Assembly (NCBI RefSeq): GCF_900111555.1
Contig: NZ_FOHZ01000004.1
Span: 71,342 to 135,341, forward strand
Origin: Marinobacter segnicrescens
Lineage (GTDB): Bacteria; Pseudomonadota; Gammaproteobacteria; Pseudomonadales; Oleiphilaceae
Length of the DNA: 64,000 nt
Direction of reading: 5' to 3'
Shown: positions 55,903-64,000 of the stretch, piece after piece
Layout: every line of letters begins with the position of its first letter
Numbering within the stretch: the stretch's first letter is position 1
Made by a program: the position numbers and the translations under genes
The notes under the pieces: model-generated
Told to the model about the DNA's origin: nothing
Databases searched by the model: none
What the model saw: only the letters and a program-made list of their open reading frames with translations

Positions 55903-56973
55903 ATGACTAGCAAGACAGCTTCAGATGTAGCCCGCGGTAGTCGGCCGGGCTGGATAGCGGGTCTGGTCCTGGCGGCAGGTTTGACACTGTCATCGGCGCC
56001 AGCCTGGTCGGCGGACCTTGAGAAGGTAACCTTCCGTACCAACTGGTTCCCGCAGGCAGAACATGGCGGCTGGTACCACGCCGTCTCCCAGGGCACCTAT
56101 GAGGATTACGGCCTGGACGTGGACATGGAGCCGGGTGGTCCGCAGGTGAATAACATCCAGCTGCTGCTGGGCGGGCGTGCCGATTTCGTGATGCTCCATT
56201 CCAGTGGCCAGATCCTGACCGCCCTGGAAGAGGGCCTCCCGCTGGTGGCGCTGGCCGCGTTCTACCAGAAGGACCCGCAGATTATTATGACCCATCCCGG
56301 CGTCGGTCATGACAGCCTGGACGATCTGAAGGGCAAGCCGATACTGTTGTCCCAGGATGCCCACCAGTCCTTCTGGCCATGGCTGAAACAGAAGTACGGC
56401 TACTCGGATGACCAGGTGCGGCCCTACACCTTCCAGATGGGGCCGTTTATCGCCGATCCTGACGTGATCCAGCAGGCCTATGTCACCTCCGAGACCTTTG
56501 TGGTGAAGGACGCGGGCATTGATCCCAACGTCTTTCTGTTGTCGGACCATGGCTGGAAGTCCTACTCCACGATGATCGTGACGACACGCCAGACCCTGGA
56601 GGAACGTCCGGAGGTAGCCCGCAAGTTTGTCGAAGCGACCATCGAGGGCTGGTACCAGTACCTGCAGGATCCGAAAGCCACCAACGAGTACATTCACCAG
56701 CTCAATGAGAACCAGGGGCCGGCCCAGTTGGCCCACTCCCTGCGGGAAATGGACGAGCGCGGCATTCTGCTGTCCGGTGATGCACTCACCGATGGCATTG
56801 GCATCATGACCGATGAGCGGTGGCAGGAGATCCACAAGCAACTGGTTGGCCTGGAGTTGATCGAAGGCTCCGTGGATCCCGGACAGGGTTACACCACCGA
56901 GTTCGTCGGTACCGGGGCGATCCAGGACATCATGGCACGTTATCCGGATGTATCCGGTGTCAAAGCGCACTGA
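55903..56973 (+). CDS. NMT1/THI5-like ABC substrate-binding protein, copy 2
   Basis: A 356-residue periplasmic receptor with a signal peptide (cleavage near PAWSA, residue about 37) and an NMT1 domain (VTFRTNWFPQAEHGGWYHAVS, YGLDVDMEPGGPQ). The start at 55903 follows GGAGAGAGTGT. No permease or ATPase gene accompanies it; it may use the SsuBC-like pair at 34625-36189. It is followed after eight bases by a molybdenum hydroxylase unit, so its ligand may be the substrate of that enzyme. Confidence 0.88.
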   Translation: MTSKTASDVARGSRPGWIAGLVLAAGLTLSSAPAWSADLEKVTFRTNWFPQAEHGGWYHAVSQGTYEDYGLDVDMEPGGPQVNNIQLLLGGRADFVMLHSSGQILTALEEGLPLVALAAFYQKDPQIIMTHPGVGHDSLDDLKGKPILLSQDAHQSFWPWLKQKYGYSDDQVRPYTFQMGPFIADPDVIQQAYVTSETFVVKDAGIDPNVFLLSDHGWKSYSTMIVTTRQTLEERPEVARKFVEATIEGWYQYLQDPKATNEYIHQLNENQGPAQLAHSLREMDERGILLSGDALTDGIGIMTDERWQEIHKQLVGLELIEGSVDPGQGYTTEFVGTGAIQDIMARYPDVSGVKAH

Positions 56974-56981
56974 CCGTCACC

Positions 56982-57797
56982 ATGCAATCTGAGGTCAATG
57001 CACGGGGTGAGGTCCGGGTTCTGCGCCCGGGCTCCGCCCGCGAGGCCGTCACCATGGCCCGGCGGTGGGGTGGCACCTACATTGCCGGGGCCAGCTGGCT
57101 GCAGCCTGTCTGGGAGCGGGACCAGTGCTGGCCGCGCTGCCTGGTGGCGCTTGACCCCCGGTGGCCGGGTTTCCGGGGTATTGAGCGTGCGGAGCGAGGG
57201 CTTGTCATCGGCGCGCTGACGACTCTGGATGAGCTGAGCCGGCACCCGCTGATCCATGACTACCTGCCGGCCCTGCCAGAATTGCTGAAGCTGGTGGCGG
57301 GGCCGGGCGTACGTCGTCTGGGAACGGTGGCCGGAAACCTGTGTGCCGGTGGCGATCTGTCGGCGTTGTTCCTTTCCCTGGATGCCCGCCTGGACCTGGT
57401 TGGTTGTGATGGCCCGGAGAGTAAGAGTCTGGCCGCAGGGTACATCGCCAGTCAGGGTGTTGATCTGATTCAGTCGATTACGTTACCCGATAGCCGGCTG
57501 TGGCGTATCGCCGTTGACAAACTGGGTCATCGGGAACGCTTCAGTCCGACCCGGGCGACGGTTGCCTGCGTCCATGGTGGCGATCGCCTGCGCCTGGCGG
57601 TGTGCGGTGAAGGCGGGCCGCGACGGTTGCCCATCACCGAGGCGGCGTTAAACGATGGCCATTCCCGGTCCGACGTGGACAGGGCCCGGTTACTGGCTTC
57701 CGAGCTGGAATCCTGTGGCTGGCAGGATCCGACACTGCGCCTGGCCATTCAACGGATGGTGGATTACCTGTTGGCGGAGGTGGGCCATGACGACTGA
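56982..57797 (+). CDS. Molybdenum hydroxylase FAD subunit (CoxM-like)
   Basis: A 271-residue FAD-binding subunit of a xanthine-oxidase-family enzyme. It has a short AGASWLQPVW in place of the usual GG-S/T-D-L loop, then LVAGPGVRRLGTVAGNLCAGGD (FAD pyrophosphate site) and the C-terminal CoxM domain. It is shorter than typical 280-290. It overlaps the next gene by 11 bases. Electrons from the Mo subunit would pass through the Fe-S subunit to this FAD. Confidence 0.87.
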   Translation: MQSEVNARGEVRVLRPGSAREAVTMARRWGGTYIAGASWLQPVWERDQCWPRCLVALDPRWPGFRGIERAERGLVIGALTTLDELSRHPLIHDYLPALPELLKLVAGPGVRRLGTVAGNLCAGGDLSALFLSLDARLDLVGCDGPESKSLAAGYIASQGVDLIQSITLPDSRLWRIAVDKLGHRERFSPTRATVACVHGGDRLRLAVCGEGGPRRLPITEAALNDGHSRSDVDRARLLASELESCGWQDPTLRLAIQRMVDYLLAEVGHDD

Positions 57798-60060
57798 ATT
57801 CCGGGCGAGTGTGGTCACCCTTGATGCCGGTTCTGACGACAGTGGAAGCCTGACCACGGAGCTTTATCGCCGCATAGAGGGGCGGCTGGCCTATCCCACG
57901 GATCTTCTGGATATTCCGGGTCTGTTGCAGGGTGCGATCCTGCGAAGTGAGCACGCCCATGCCCGCCTGCTGCGAGTGGACACTACCCGTGCCAGGCGCA
58001 TGCCCGGAGTTCACGCGGTGGTGACCGCTGATGATGTGCCCGGTGTTAACCGGTTTGGCATTGTGGTGCGGGATCAGCCCGTTTTCTGTGTCGACCGCGT
58101 ACGGTATGAGGGTGATGCCATCGCCGCCGTGGCGGCGGATACCCGGGCCCAGGCACAGGCAGCGCTCGCTGCCATCGAGGTGGAATACGAACCCTTGCCG
58201 CTGGTGTCGGACGCGATGACGGCGGAGCAGCAGCCACCCCTCCATGAGAGCAGCAACCTGCTGGCACAGGAACGCTTCGATTGTGGTGATGTGGACAAAG
58301 CCTTTGCCGCCTGCCACGTAGTTATTGAGCAGGAGTACCGCACGCCCCGGCAGATGCATGCCTTTATGGAAACGGAGGGCGGCGTGGCGATTCCTGATGG
58401 CACCGGCGGTATCGTCTTCCGAGTGGGCTGTCAGTCCGGACACCGTGATGTGGGGCAGCTGGCGGACATCCTTGACCTTGCGCCATCCCGGGTGACGGTT
58501 GAAGCCATGGCCACCGGTGGTGCCTTTGGTGGCAAGGACGAACTCACCATTCAGCCGGCGGCGGGCATACTGGCCCTCAAAGCCGGCCGCCCGGTGATGA
58601 TTCAGCTTGGCCGTTTTGAGTCCTGTCGGGCGGGTATGAAACGCCACCCGGTGGTCGCGAAGATGAAGACCGGTTGCGATGCCAACGGCCGGTTGCTGGC
58701 ACACAAGGTGGACGCGGTGCTGGACACCGGCGCCTATGCCAGCCTGGGCCCGGCGGTACTGGAAAACTACCTGGACCACGCCACGGCCCCACTGTATCGA
58801 ATCCATGCCTACTCCGTGTCGGGCCGGCTGGTCTACACCAATAATGGCGTAAGCGGCGCCTTCCGGGGATTTGGAGGCAACCAGGCCACCTTCGCCATCG
58901 AATCCCAGCTCGACGCCCTGGCCCGGGCACTTGGTCGGTGCCCCCGGGAGCTGCGTCGCATCAACCTGCGTACCGTCGATGAGCCCGGCAGCCGCCACCA
59001 GCCTGTGCGCTGGACGGTGGCTCCGGTCGACCTGCTGCGACAAGCGCAGCAGTCCCCGCTCTGGACCTTGCAGAAAGAAACCTCGGGTCGCTGGCTGACC
59101 GGCACCGGCATGGCTCTCGGCGCCCAGGGCAACGGCCTTGGTGATGGCTTGCCAGACAGTGGTGGCGGACGCATTGCCTTGACCCCTGGAGGGCGAATCC
59201 GGGTGGAATTCGGGTTCGCTGATTATGGCCAGAACGTTGGCGAGGCCATCACCCGGGCAGTCAGCAAGGGGCTGGGGTGTGGCTGTGGCGAGATTGACGT
59301 GGTGCTGGGCCATTCCCGGGGACCGGATTCGGGCCCGACGAGTGCTTCCCGCAGTTCGGTACTGGTTCATGGTGTGCTCCGCCGGATGCTGCCCTTATGG
59401 AAGGCTGCGGTGCGGCAGCAGGCTGCAGTGCTGACCGGATACAGCCTGGACCACCTTGCCCATGGTCCCGGCGGGATCTTCCACCTGGGGCAACGAGTGC
59501 TCAGCTATCGCGAACTGGCAGAGAACGGGCGACTGGAGGAACTGGTGGCGGACGCCGCCCAGGACTTCCCGGTGGCTCCCGGACAGGAAAAGCCGGTCGG
59601 CCGTTACCTCCAATTGCAGATCGCCACCGTGGCCAGGGTGGCCGTCGACCGACTGACTGGCCGGGTACGGGTCACGGACCTTCACCACATCACCGCCGCC
59701 GGTCGCGTGATCTATCCGCCCGGCTATCTCGGTCAGATCGAAGGGGCTGCGGTCATGGGGCTGGGCATGACGCTCACCGAGGACATGCCAATGCACGAAG
59801 CCCGGATGCAGCGGAACAACCTGGATCAGTACCTGATTCCTACCTTTCAGGATGCCCCTGCGCAACGGGTCGATGTGCTGGATGATACCCCCGGGAACGA
59901 TCCTTTCCCGGTGAGGGGCGTTGGCGAACTGGGTATCGAGGCAGTCGCGCCGGCAATCACCTCGGCTATCGAAGCTGCTACCGGTGTCCGCGTCCATAAG
60001 CTCCCGGTTGACCCCGGGGTTCTGCTGAAGGGTATCCACAGGCAGGAGAACCTGGCGTGA
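57787..60060 (+). CDS. Molybdenum hydroxylase large subunit (xanthine-oxidase family)
   Basis: A 757-residue Mo-cofactor subunit. It shows the a/b hammerhead domain (EGRLAYPTDLLDIPGLLQGA), ATGGAFGGKDELTIQ, AFRGFGGNQATFAIE and the catalytic Glu in RGVGELGIEAVAP near the end. The start at 57787 follows GGAGGTGGGCC. It differs clearly from the XdhB encoded at 44111 and probably hydroxylates another N-heterocycle. The gene order FAD-Mo-FeS with an amidohydrolase suggests hydroxylation followed by deamination or ring hydrolysis. Confidence 0.9.
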   Translation: MTTEFRASVVTLDAGSDDSGSLTTELYRRIEGRLAYPTDLLDIPGLLQGAILRSEHAHARLLRVDTTRARRMPGVHAVVTADDVPGVNRFGIVVRDQPVFCVDRVRYEGDAIAAVAADTRAQAQAALAAIEVEYEPLPLVSDAMTAEQQPPLHESSNLLAQERFDCGDVDKAFAACHVVIEQEYRTPRQMHAFMETEGGVAIPDGTGGIVFRVGCQSGHRDVGQLADILDLAPSRVTVEAMATGGAFGGKDELTIQPAAGILALKAGRPVMIQLGRFESCRAGMKRHPVVAKMKTGCDANGRLLAHKVDAVLDTGAYASLGPAVLENYLDHATAPLYRIHAYSVSGRLVYTNNGVSGAFRGFGGNQATFAIESQLDALARALGRCPRELRRINLRTVDEPGSRHQPVRWTVAPVDLLRQAQQSPLWTLQKETSGRWLTGTGMALGAQGNGLGDGLPDSGGGRIALTPGGRIRVEFGFADYGQNVGEAITRAVSKGLGCGCGEIDVVLGHSRGPDSGPTSASRSSVLVHGVLRRMLPLWKAAVRQQAAVLTGYSLDHLAHGPGGIFHLGQRVLSYRELAENGRLEELVADAAQDFPVAPGQEKPVGRYLQLQIATVARVAVDRLTGRVRVTDLHHITAAGRVIYPPGYLGQIEGAAVMGLGMTLTEDMPMHEARMQRNNLDQYLIPTFQDAPAQRVDVLDDTPGNDPFPVRGVGELGIEAVAPAITSAIEAATGVRVHKLPVDPGVLLKGIHRQENLA

Positions 60061-60599
60061 ATGATCTGAATATTGCTTCTAATCCGGTCACATTTGACCT
60101 GAATGGACGAACAGCCACCTGTTCGGTGCCGGCAATGACATCGCTACTGGATCTGCTGAGGGAAGCCGGTGCAATCACCTCCGTGCGTGCCGGCTGTCGG
60201 GTCGGTCGCTGCGGTGCCTGTAATGTGCTGATAGACGGGCAAGCCATGCCGGCTTGCCTGATTATGGCCTGGCAATTGCCGGGCCGGCGGGTAGAAACCG
60301 TGGAAGGGCTGGGCGGCGACCCGGACTTCCTGAAGGTGCGCCAGGTGCTGGCCGAAGAAAGTGCGCTGCAGTGTGGTTACTGCACCCCGGGCGTTGCCCT
60401 GTCCCTGGTATCCGGCTTGCGGGAGCGACGCAATGGGACCCGGGTGGATCTGGCGGAGGCGGTTGCCGGCAACCTCTGCCGTTGTACTGGTTACGGGGGC
60501 CTGAAGCGGGTCCTGGACAACCATTTGAACCCGGTCTCCTCGCGGAATACCGCCGATGGGGCTGGCAACAGGAATCTCATATCAGGAGAACCAGAATGA
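60057..60599 (+). CDS. Molybdenum hydroxylase 2Fe-2S subunit
   Basis: A 180-residue electron-transfer subunit with a plant-type [2Fe-2S] cluster (AGCRVGRCGACNV) and the second helical-domain cluster (QCGYCTPG and LCRCTGYGG). The start is GTG at 60057 behind AGGAGAACCTGGC and overlaps the large-subunit stop by four bases. It links the Mo subunit to the FAD subunit. Its stop overlaps the amidohydrolase start. Confidence 0.92.
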   Translation: MNDLNIASNPVTFDLNGRTATCSVPAMTSLLDLLREAGAITSVRAGCRVGRCGACNVLIDGQAMPACLIMAWQLPGRRVETVEGLGGDPDFLKVRQVLAEESALQCGYCTPGVALSLVSGLRERRNGTRVDLAEAVAGNLCRCTGYGGLKRVLDNHLNPVSSRNTADGAGNRNLISGEPE

Positions 60600-61984
60600 C
60601 CGCAACACCGGCCGGCGATCGCCGGACCCTGCTGAGTGCTGACGCCGTGCTGCCCATGACCGCCGGCAATCCGGTAATCACCGACGGCGCGGTGCTGATC
60701 CGTGGTGACACCATTGAGGCGGTGGGCCCCCTCTCACAGTTGGCGCAACAGGCGCGGGATGCGGAGCGAAGGGATTATGGTCGGTCGGTACTGATGCCGG
60801 GCCTGGTCAATACCCACAGCCATTCCGGCCTGTTGCGGGGCACAGCGGAAGAGCTGCCGGTGTGGGAGTGGCTGCAGAAATACATTGACCCCATGCACCG
60901 GGTACTGAGGCCGGATGAGGCGGAGACGGCCTCCTGGTTGTGCTATGCGGAGAGTCTTCTGGCGGGAACCACCACCTCGGTAGATATGTGGCGTTACATG
61001 GAAGGTTCCGCCAGGGCCGCCGAACAACTGGGCAACCGGGTGGTCATGGTGCCCTATGTGGGCGAGGCTGAGGGCCATGACTATTTCGACACGCTGGATG
61101 ACAACGCCCGCCTGCTGGAGCAGTGGCACGGCGGCGCCGGTGGCCGGGTGCAGGTCTGGGTCGGGCTTGAGCACCAGTCTTATGCGACCCCGGCGGCCTG
61201 TCGCCGAGCGGTGGAGCTCAGCAATTACTTCCAGACCGGGCTGCACACCCACTCCAACGAGAGCCAGGTCGAGATTCCGGAAACACAGCGCCTCTACGGC
61301 CTGAGACCGGTGCGTGCCCTGGAAAAGCTGGGCCTGCTGTCGCCGGAACGGGTGTTGCTGGCGCACTGTGTGTGGCTCGACGATGATGAGATTCGCACGT
61401 TGGCGGACTACAACGTGGGCGTGGCCCACAACCCCTGCAGCAACATGAAGCTGGCCAGTGGCTCGGCACCGGTCGAGGCAATGATACGAGCCGGAATTGC
61501 CGTGGGTATCGGTACAGACGGTGAGAAGGAGAACAACAACCTCGATATGTTCGAGGAAATGAAGTTTGCCTCGCTGCTGGCCAAGTTGCGCAACATGGAC
61601 GCATCGGCCTGGCGGTCCTGGGACGTGCTGCGAGCGGCGACCATCGAAGGTGCCAGGGCTCTGGGTATGGATCATCAGATCGGTTCCCTGGAGCCGGGCA
61701 AACAGGCGGATATCATCGCTGTGAAGGCGGACACGCCGAGGATGACTCCGTTCATGACTTCCGGACCGCTGCAGAATCTGCATTACAACCTGGTGCATTC
61801 CACCCTGGGTGGTGATGTAGCGATGACCATGGTGGCAGGGCGGGTTGTGGCGGAGAACCAGGTGTTGCTCAGTGGCGACCTGCCAGCGTTCATCAATGCC
61901 GCAAATGCAGCAGCCGTGCGGTTGCTCGCGCGTCGTGATCACTGGCTGGCTACCCAGGCGCAGGGAGAGTCTTCACCGGTGTGA
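60596..61984 (+). CDS. Amidohydrolase (SAH/8-oxopurine deaminase-like)
   Basis: A 462-residue metal-dependent hydrolase of the TRZ/ATZ subgroup. Metal and catalytic residues appear in LVNTHSHSGLL, GLHTHSNES, LLAHCVWLDD and GTDGEKENNNLDMFEEM. The last motif differs from the usual TDGAASNNxLDM of MTA/SAH deaminases, so the substrate is probably different. It overlaps the Fe-S subunit gene by four bases, so it probably acts on the product or precursor of the Mo hydroxylase. The long open frame upstream is a shadow. Confidence 0.85.
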   Translation: MTATPAGDRRTLLSADAVLPMTAGNPVITDGAVLIRGDTIEAVGPLSQLAQQARDAERRDYGRSVLMPGLVNTHSHSGLLRGTAEELPVWEWLQKYIDPMHRVLRPDEAETASWLCYAESLLAGTTTSVDMWRYMEGSARAAEQLGNRVVMVPYVGEAEGHDYFDTLDDNARLLEQWHGGAGGRVQVWVGLEHQSYATPAACRRAVELSNYFQTGLHTHSNESQVEIPETQRLYGLRPVRALEKLGLLSPERVLLAHCVWLDDDEIRTLADYNVGVAHNPCSNMKLASGSAPVEAMIRAGIAVGIGTDGEKENNNLDMFEEMKFASLLAKLRNMDASAWRSWDVLRAATIEGARALGMDHQIGSLEPGKQADIIAVKADTPRMTPFMTSGPLQNLHYNLVHSTLGGDVAMTMVAGRVVAENQVLLSGDLPAFINAANAAAVRLLARRDHWLATQAQGESSPV

Positions 61985-62045
61985 AGGACGGTAGAGGAGA
62001 AAGAGAGCTGCGGAGGGCGTTACAGCCCCCCACAGCTAGTCTGGC

Positions 62046-62939
62046 TTACACCGACAGCAGTACAAAGTCGTCCTTGGTGACCAGGCACTCCGGGCACATC
62101 CAGTCATCCGGGATGTCCTCGAACGGTGTGCCTGGTTCGATACCGGAGTCCGGGTCACCTACGGTCTCATCGTAGATCCAGCCACAGACCTGGCAGACCC
62201 ACTGGAGGGATTTAACCGAGTTCTCTCCGGCTCCTGTCGCCGGGCCGGTGTCGTTGGCGGCAGCTGAGGCCCGCACCTGCTGGAGCCGGCGATCAAAGGC
62301 CAGGCGGCCCTTCTGTTCCAGCTCAAACGCCTTCATCACCCGGTCCCTCACACGTGCCTGCCGGTCAGTCGTGGTGGCGTAACGATGCACCGCCATCCGC
62401 CCCAGCGACACATGGAATTTCTCGTCTGGAATGATCTTTTCCAGCATGGCCCGGGTCTTTTCAGGCACCCGGGGCAGCAGGCCGTCAAAGGCGTTCATGG
62501 CGCCCAGTTCACCGGTGATATTATGGGCCGCGACCCGTTCCAGGGTGTCGTCTCCGGCGGCATAGAACTCGCTGACCCATTCGACCCATTCCGGTTCCGG
62601 TGTCCAGCCCTCCATGCTGGTACCCAGGGATTCCAGGTGGGACAGGATCAGCTGGTAATGCTTGCCTTCATCGGCCACTTGCCGGCAGAGTCCGACGAAG
62701 ACTTCGGATTCCGGCGTGTCCCGCAGCCACGAGCCGATAAACCCGGCCGCTTCCTGCTCGTACCAGCACTGGAACTTCAGCCATTCGACCAGTTCTGCAC
62801 GCTCCAGGGGCTGGTAGCCACCAAAACTCTGCTCAGCCTCAGAGAGCACATCACGACGTTTTTCGAGGGTTTTGACCAGGTCCTGGTAGAACGCCTTTGG
62901 ATCCTCCGCTGACCGTTGTTCTGCTGCTGCGATACTCAT
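62046..62939 (-). CDS. Ferritin-like diiron protein fused to rubredoxin
   Basis: A 297-residue protein. Residues about 45-215 form a ferritin-like four-helix domain with candidate diiron ligands in [18 protein letters not shown] (ExxH), [11 protein letters not shown] and [10 protein letters not shown] (ExxH). Residues about 245-297 are a rubredoxin with two CxxC pairs ([10 protein letters not shown] and MCPECLV). This resembles rubrerythrin but is longer at both ends. Its start overlaps the amidohydrolase stop by four bases. It may be an oxygenase or a peroxide scavenger; the role is not known. Confidence 0.88.
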   Translation of the reverse strand: MSIAAAEQRSAEDPKAFYQDLVKTLEKRRDVLSEAEQSFGGYQPLERAELVEWLKFQCWYEQEAAGFIGSWLRDTPESEVFVGLCRQVADEGKHYQLILSHLESLGTSMEGWTPEPEWVEWVSEFYAAGDDTLERVAAHNITGELGAMNAFDGLLPRVPEKTRAMLEKIIPDEKFHVSLGRMAVHRYATTTDRQARVRDRVMKAFELEQKGRLAFDRRLQQVRASAAANDTGPATGAGENSVKSLQWVCQVCGWIYDETVGDPDSGIEPGTPFEDIPDDWMCPECLVTKDDFVLLSV

Positions 62940-64000
62940 ACCGCCTCCCTTATATCGGCCTGGACAGACTTCTGGTCATGTACCGCGTCATACCACTGCC
63001 CGTTGCGCAGGCAGCCAACGGCACGCAAACGCCGGTGTGCAGTGATTTGCTCATGGCCGTCGGAGAGAACGCAGGGTTGTTCTTCAATATCCAGCACACT
63101 GACTTCAGCAGCCCGGCCCGGTGTGAGGGTTCCGTACTGATCTTCGCGGTTGATGGCCTTTGCTGCATTGATCGTGTTCATGGCAATGACCTGGTGCAGG
63201 GGTACATCCAGCGCCCAGAGCTTGGACATGGTTGTGGATAATGAATACACCGGCCCATCCACGTTGAATACGTTGAGATCGGTGGAGATAGTATTGGGCA
63301 TGTAACCCCGCTCAATAAGGCGCCGGGCAGTGCGGAAGTGAAAATCACCGGCTGAGTGGCCGATGTCCATCAGCACCCCTCGGTTATAGGCATCTGTAAA
63401 GGCCCGGGTGGGTTCGCCAAACGCATCAAGCTGACCACCCCCGCCCCGGCAGGCATGGGTGATAATGTCACCCTTGCGCAGCTGGTAGAGCAGTTTTTCG
63501 GTCTCGAGCACCGGCGTATGAGGGAAGGAGCCCAGGTGAATCATGATCGGCAGGTCCGGGGCGATCTGATGGGCGGCCTCCAGGAACGGTGATCGGTCCG
63601 GGTCGTCGGTAATGGTGGGCCTCACCTTGAAGCCGACGATGACATCCCGGTTAGCATCCACCACTTCCTTTGCCGCCTCAATGTCAATGTTACGTTCGTC
63701 ATCGGCGATGCGCAGGTAGTGACAGATAAAGGTCTTGTTGGCCAGGTAGATCTGCGACGGATCCATCAGGGCGAAGATCTTGGTCCTGGTATCGGGGTGA
63801 TCAATGATGCCTTTGCGGGCGAGCCCAAAGATGGTCGTGCTGGTCGTGCCGGCGTCCACAATGATGGGAACGCCGGAATCCACGCCCATCAGGTCCGTGG
63901 GCAGGCAGAAATCCCCCAAACCGGTGAAGCAGTGGGTGTGGATGTCGATCAGGCCGGGCGTGACCAGCTTGCCCGCGACGTTCTTGACCCGGGCATTGGG
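62936..64000 (-). CDS. Amidohydrolase/deacetylase-family metallohydrolase (partial)
   Basis: The 5' end lies beyond the right edge of the window, so 355 codons are seen without the start. The dihydroorotase-like metal motif [14 protein letters not shown] is followed by [14 protein letters not shown], a candidate carboxylated Lys in VGFKVRP, a metal His in [19 protein letters not shown], and the late Asp in [10 protein letters not shown]. It fits the AHA_3915/EF_0837-like amidohydrolase group. It is translationally coupled to the ferritin-rubredoxin gene. The substrate is probably a cyclic amide, which fits the heterocycle-degrading context. Confidence 0.82.
   Translation of the reverse strand, partial: PNARVKNVAGKLVTPGLIDIHTHCFTGLGDFCLPTDLMGVDSGVPIIVDAGTTSTTIFGLARKGIIDHPDTRTKIFALMDPSQIYLANKTFICHYLRIADDERNIDIEAAKEVVDANRDVIVGFKVRPTITDDPDRSPFLEAAHQIAPDLPIMIHLGSFPHTPVLETEKLLYQLRKGDIITHACRGGGGQLDAFGEPTRAFTDAYNRGVLMDIGHSAGDFHFRTARRLIERGYMPNTISTDLNVFNVDGPVYSLSTTMSKLWALDVPLHQVIAMNTINAAKAINREDQYGTLTPGRAAEVSVLDIEEQPCVLSDGHEQITAHRRLRAVGCLRNGQWYDAVHDQKSVQADIREAV

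Noticed and set aside
57634..59370. 578-codon open frame on the minus strand
   Set aside because: It is antisense to the molybdenum hydroxylase FAD and large subunits, which carry all expected motifs.

Overview
The window looks like a chromosomal piece of a marine gammaproteobacterium, most likely Marinobacter or a close relative. I base this on the pheT-ihfA-merR order, the high GC, the TRAP/TAXI transporters and the style of the proteins; it is a judgement from memory, not a search. About fifty genes are densely packed, many with start/stop overlaps. No rRNA, tRNA or CRISPR array was seen.

Layout. 1-5.1 kb: housekeeping genes (pheT, ihfA, a MerR regulator, a CNNM/CBS membrane protein, a DjlA-like co-chaperone). 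5.2-12.1 kb: a TRAP-TAXI uptake locus with three paralogous receptors, one fused permease and a TetR regulator whose probable operator (CTGACA-N2-TGTCAG) occurs three times. 12.2-22 kb: a two-component system (QseBC/PmrAB type) between a minus-strand glycosyltransferase operon (GT2, VTT membrane protein, ArnT-like GT39) and a plus-strand cluster (thermostable-hemolysin family protein, an acyl-AMP ligase fused to a haem-oxygenase-like diiron domain, an SDR, a periplasmic TPR protein). Direct repeats of the PmrA-box form YTTAAK-N5-YTTAAK lie in front of both. 22-30.3 kb: rhodanese, peroxiredoxin, ZIP transporter, then a tetrathionate-reductase-like respiratory locus with a perfect FNR/Anr box. 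Its octaheme cytochrome is split by a 1269-bp IS3-family element with a 3-bp target duplication; an MFS gene follows.

30.4-62 kb: a purine-catabolism super-locus. It encodes guanine deaminase, 8-oxoguanine deaminase, xanthine dehydrogenase XdhABC, urate oxidase PuuD, HiuH, UraD, allantoinase PuuE, allantoicase and ureidoglycolate lyase, which is a complete path from guanine to glyoxylate and urea. It also carries a BMP-type nucleoside/purine ABC transporter, a Tsx-like outer-membrane channel, two NMT1-type receptors with one permease/ATPase pair, a second three-subunit molybdenum hydroxylase with its own amidohydrolase, and a RutR-like regulator. Five promoter regions carry sigma-54 motifs (TGG-N8-TTGCW); four sites in three of these regions resemble RutR boxes (TGACCA-N2-TGGTCA), and two regions carry NtrC-like dyads. 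I infer joint nitrogen and effector control. 62-64 kb: a minus-strand pair, a metallo-amidohydrolase (cut by the window edge) and a diiron ferritin-like protein fused to rubredoxin.

The best candidates for undescribed biology are the PmrA-box-linked acyl-ligase/diiron-oxidase cluster, the second Mo-hydroxylase/amidohydrolase unit, and the ferritin-rubredoxin/amidohydrolase pair. Functions are inferred from motifs and context only.
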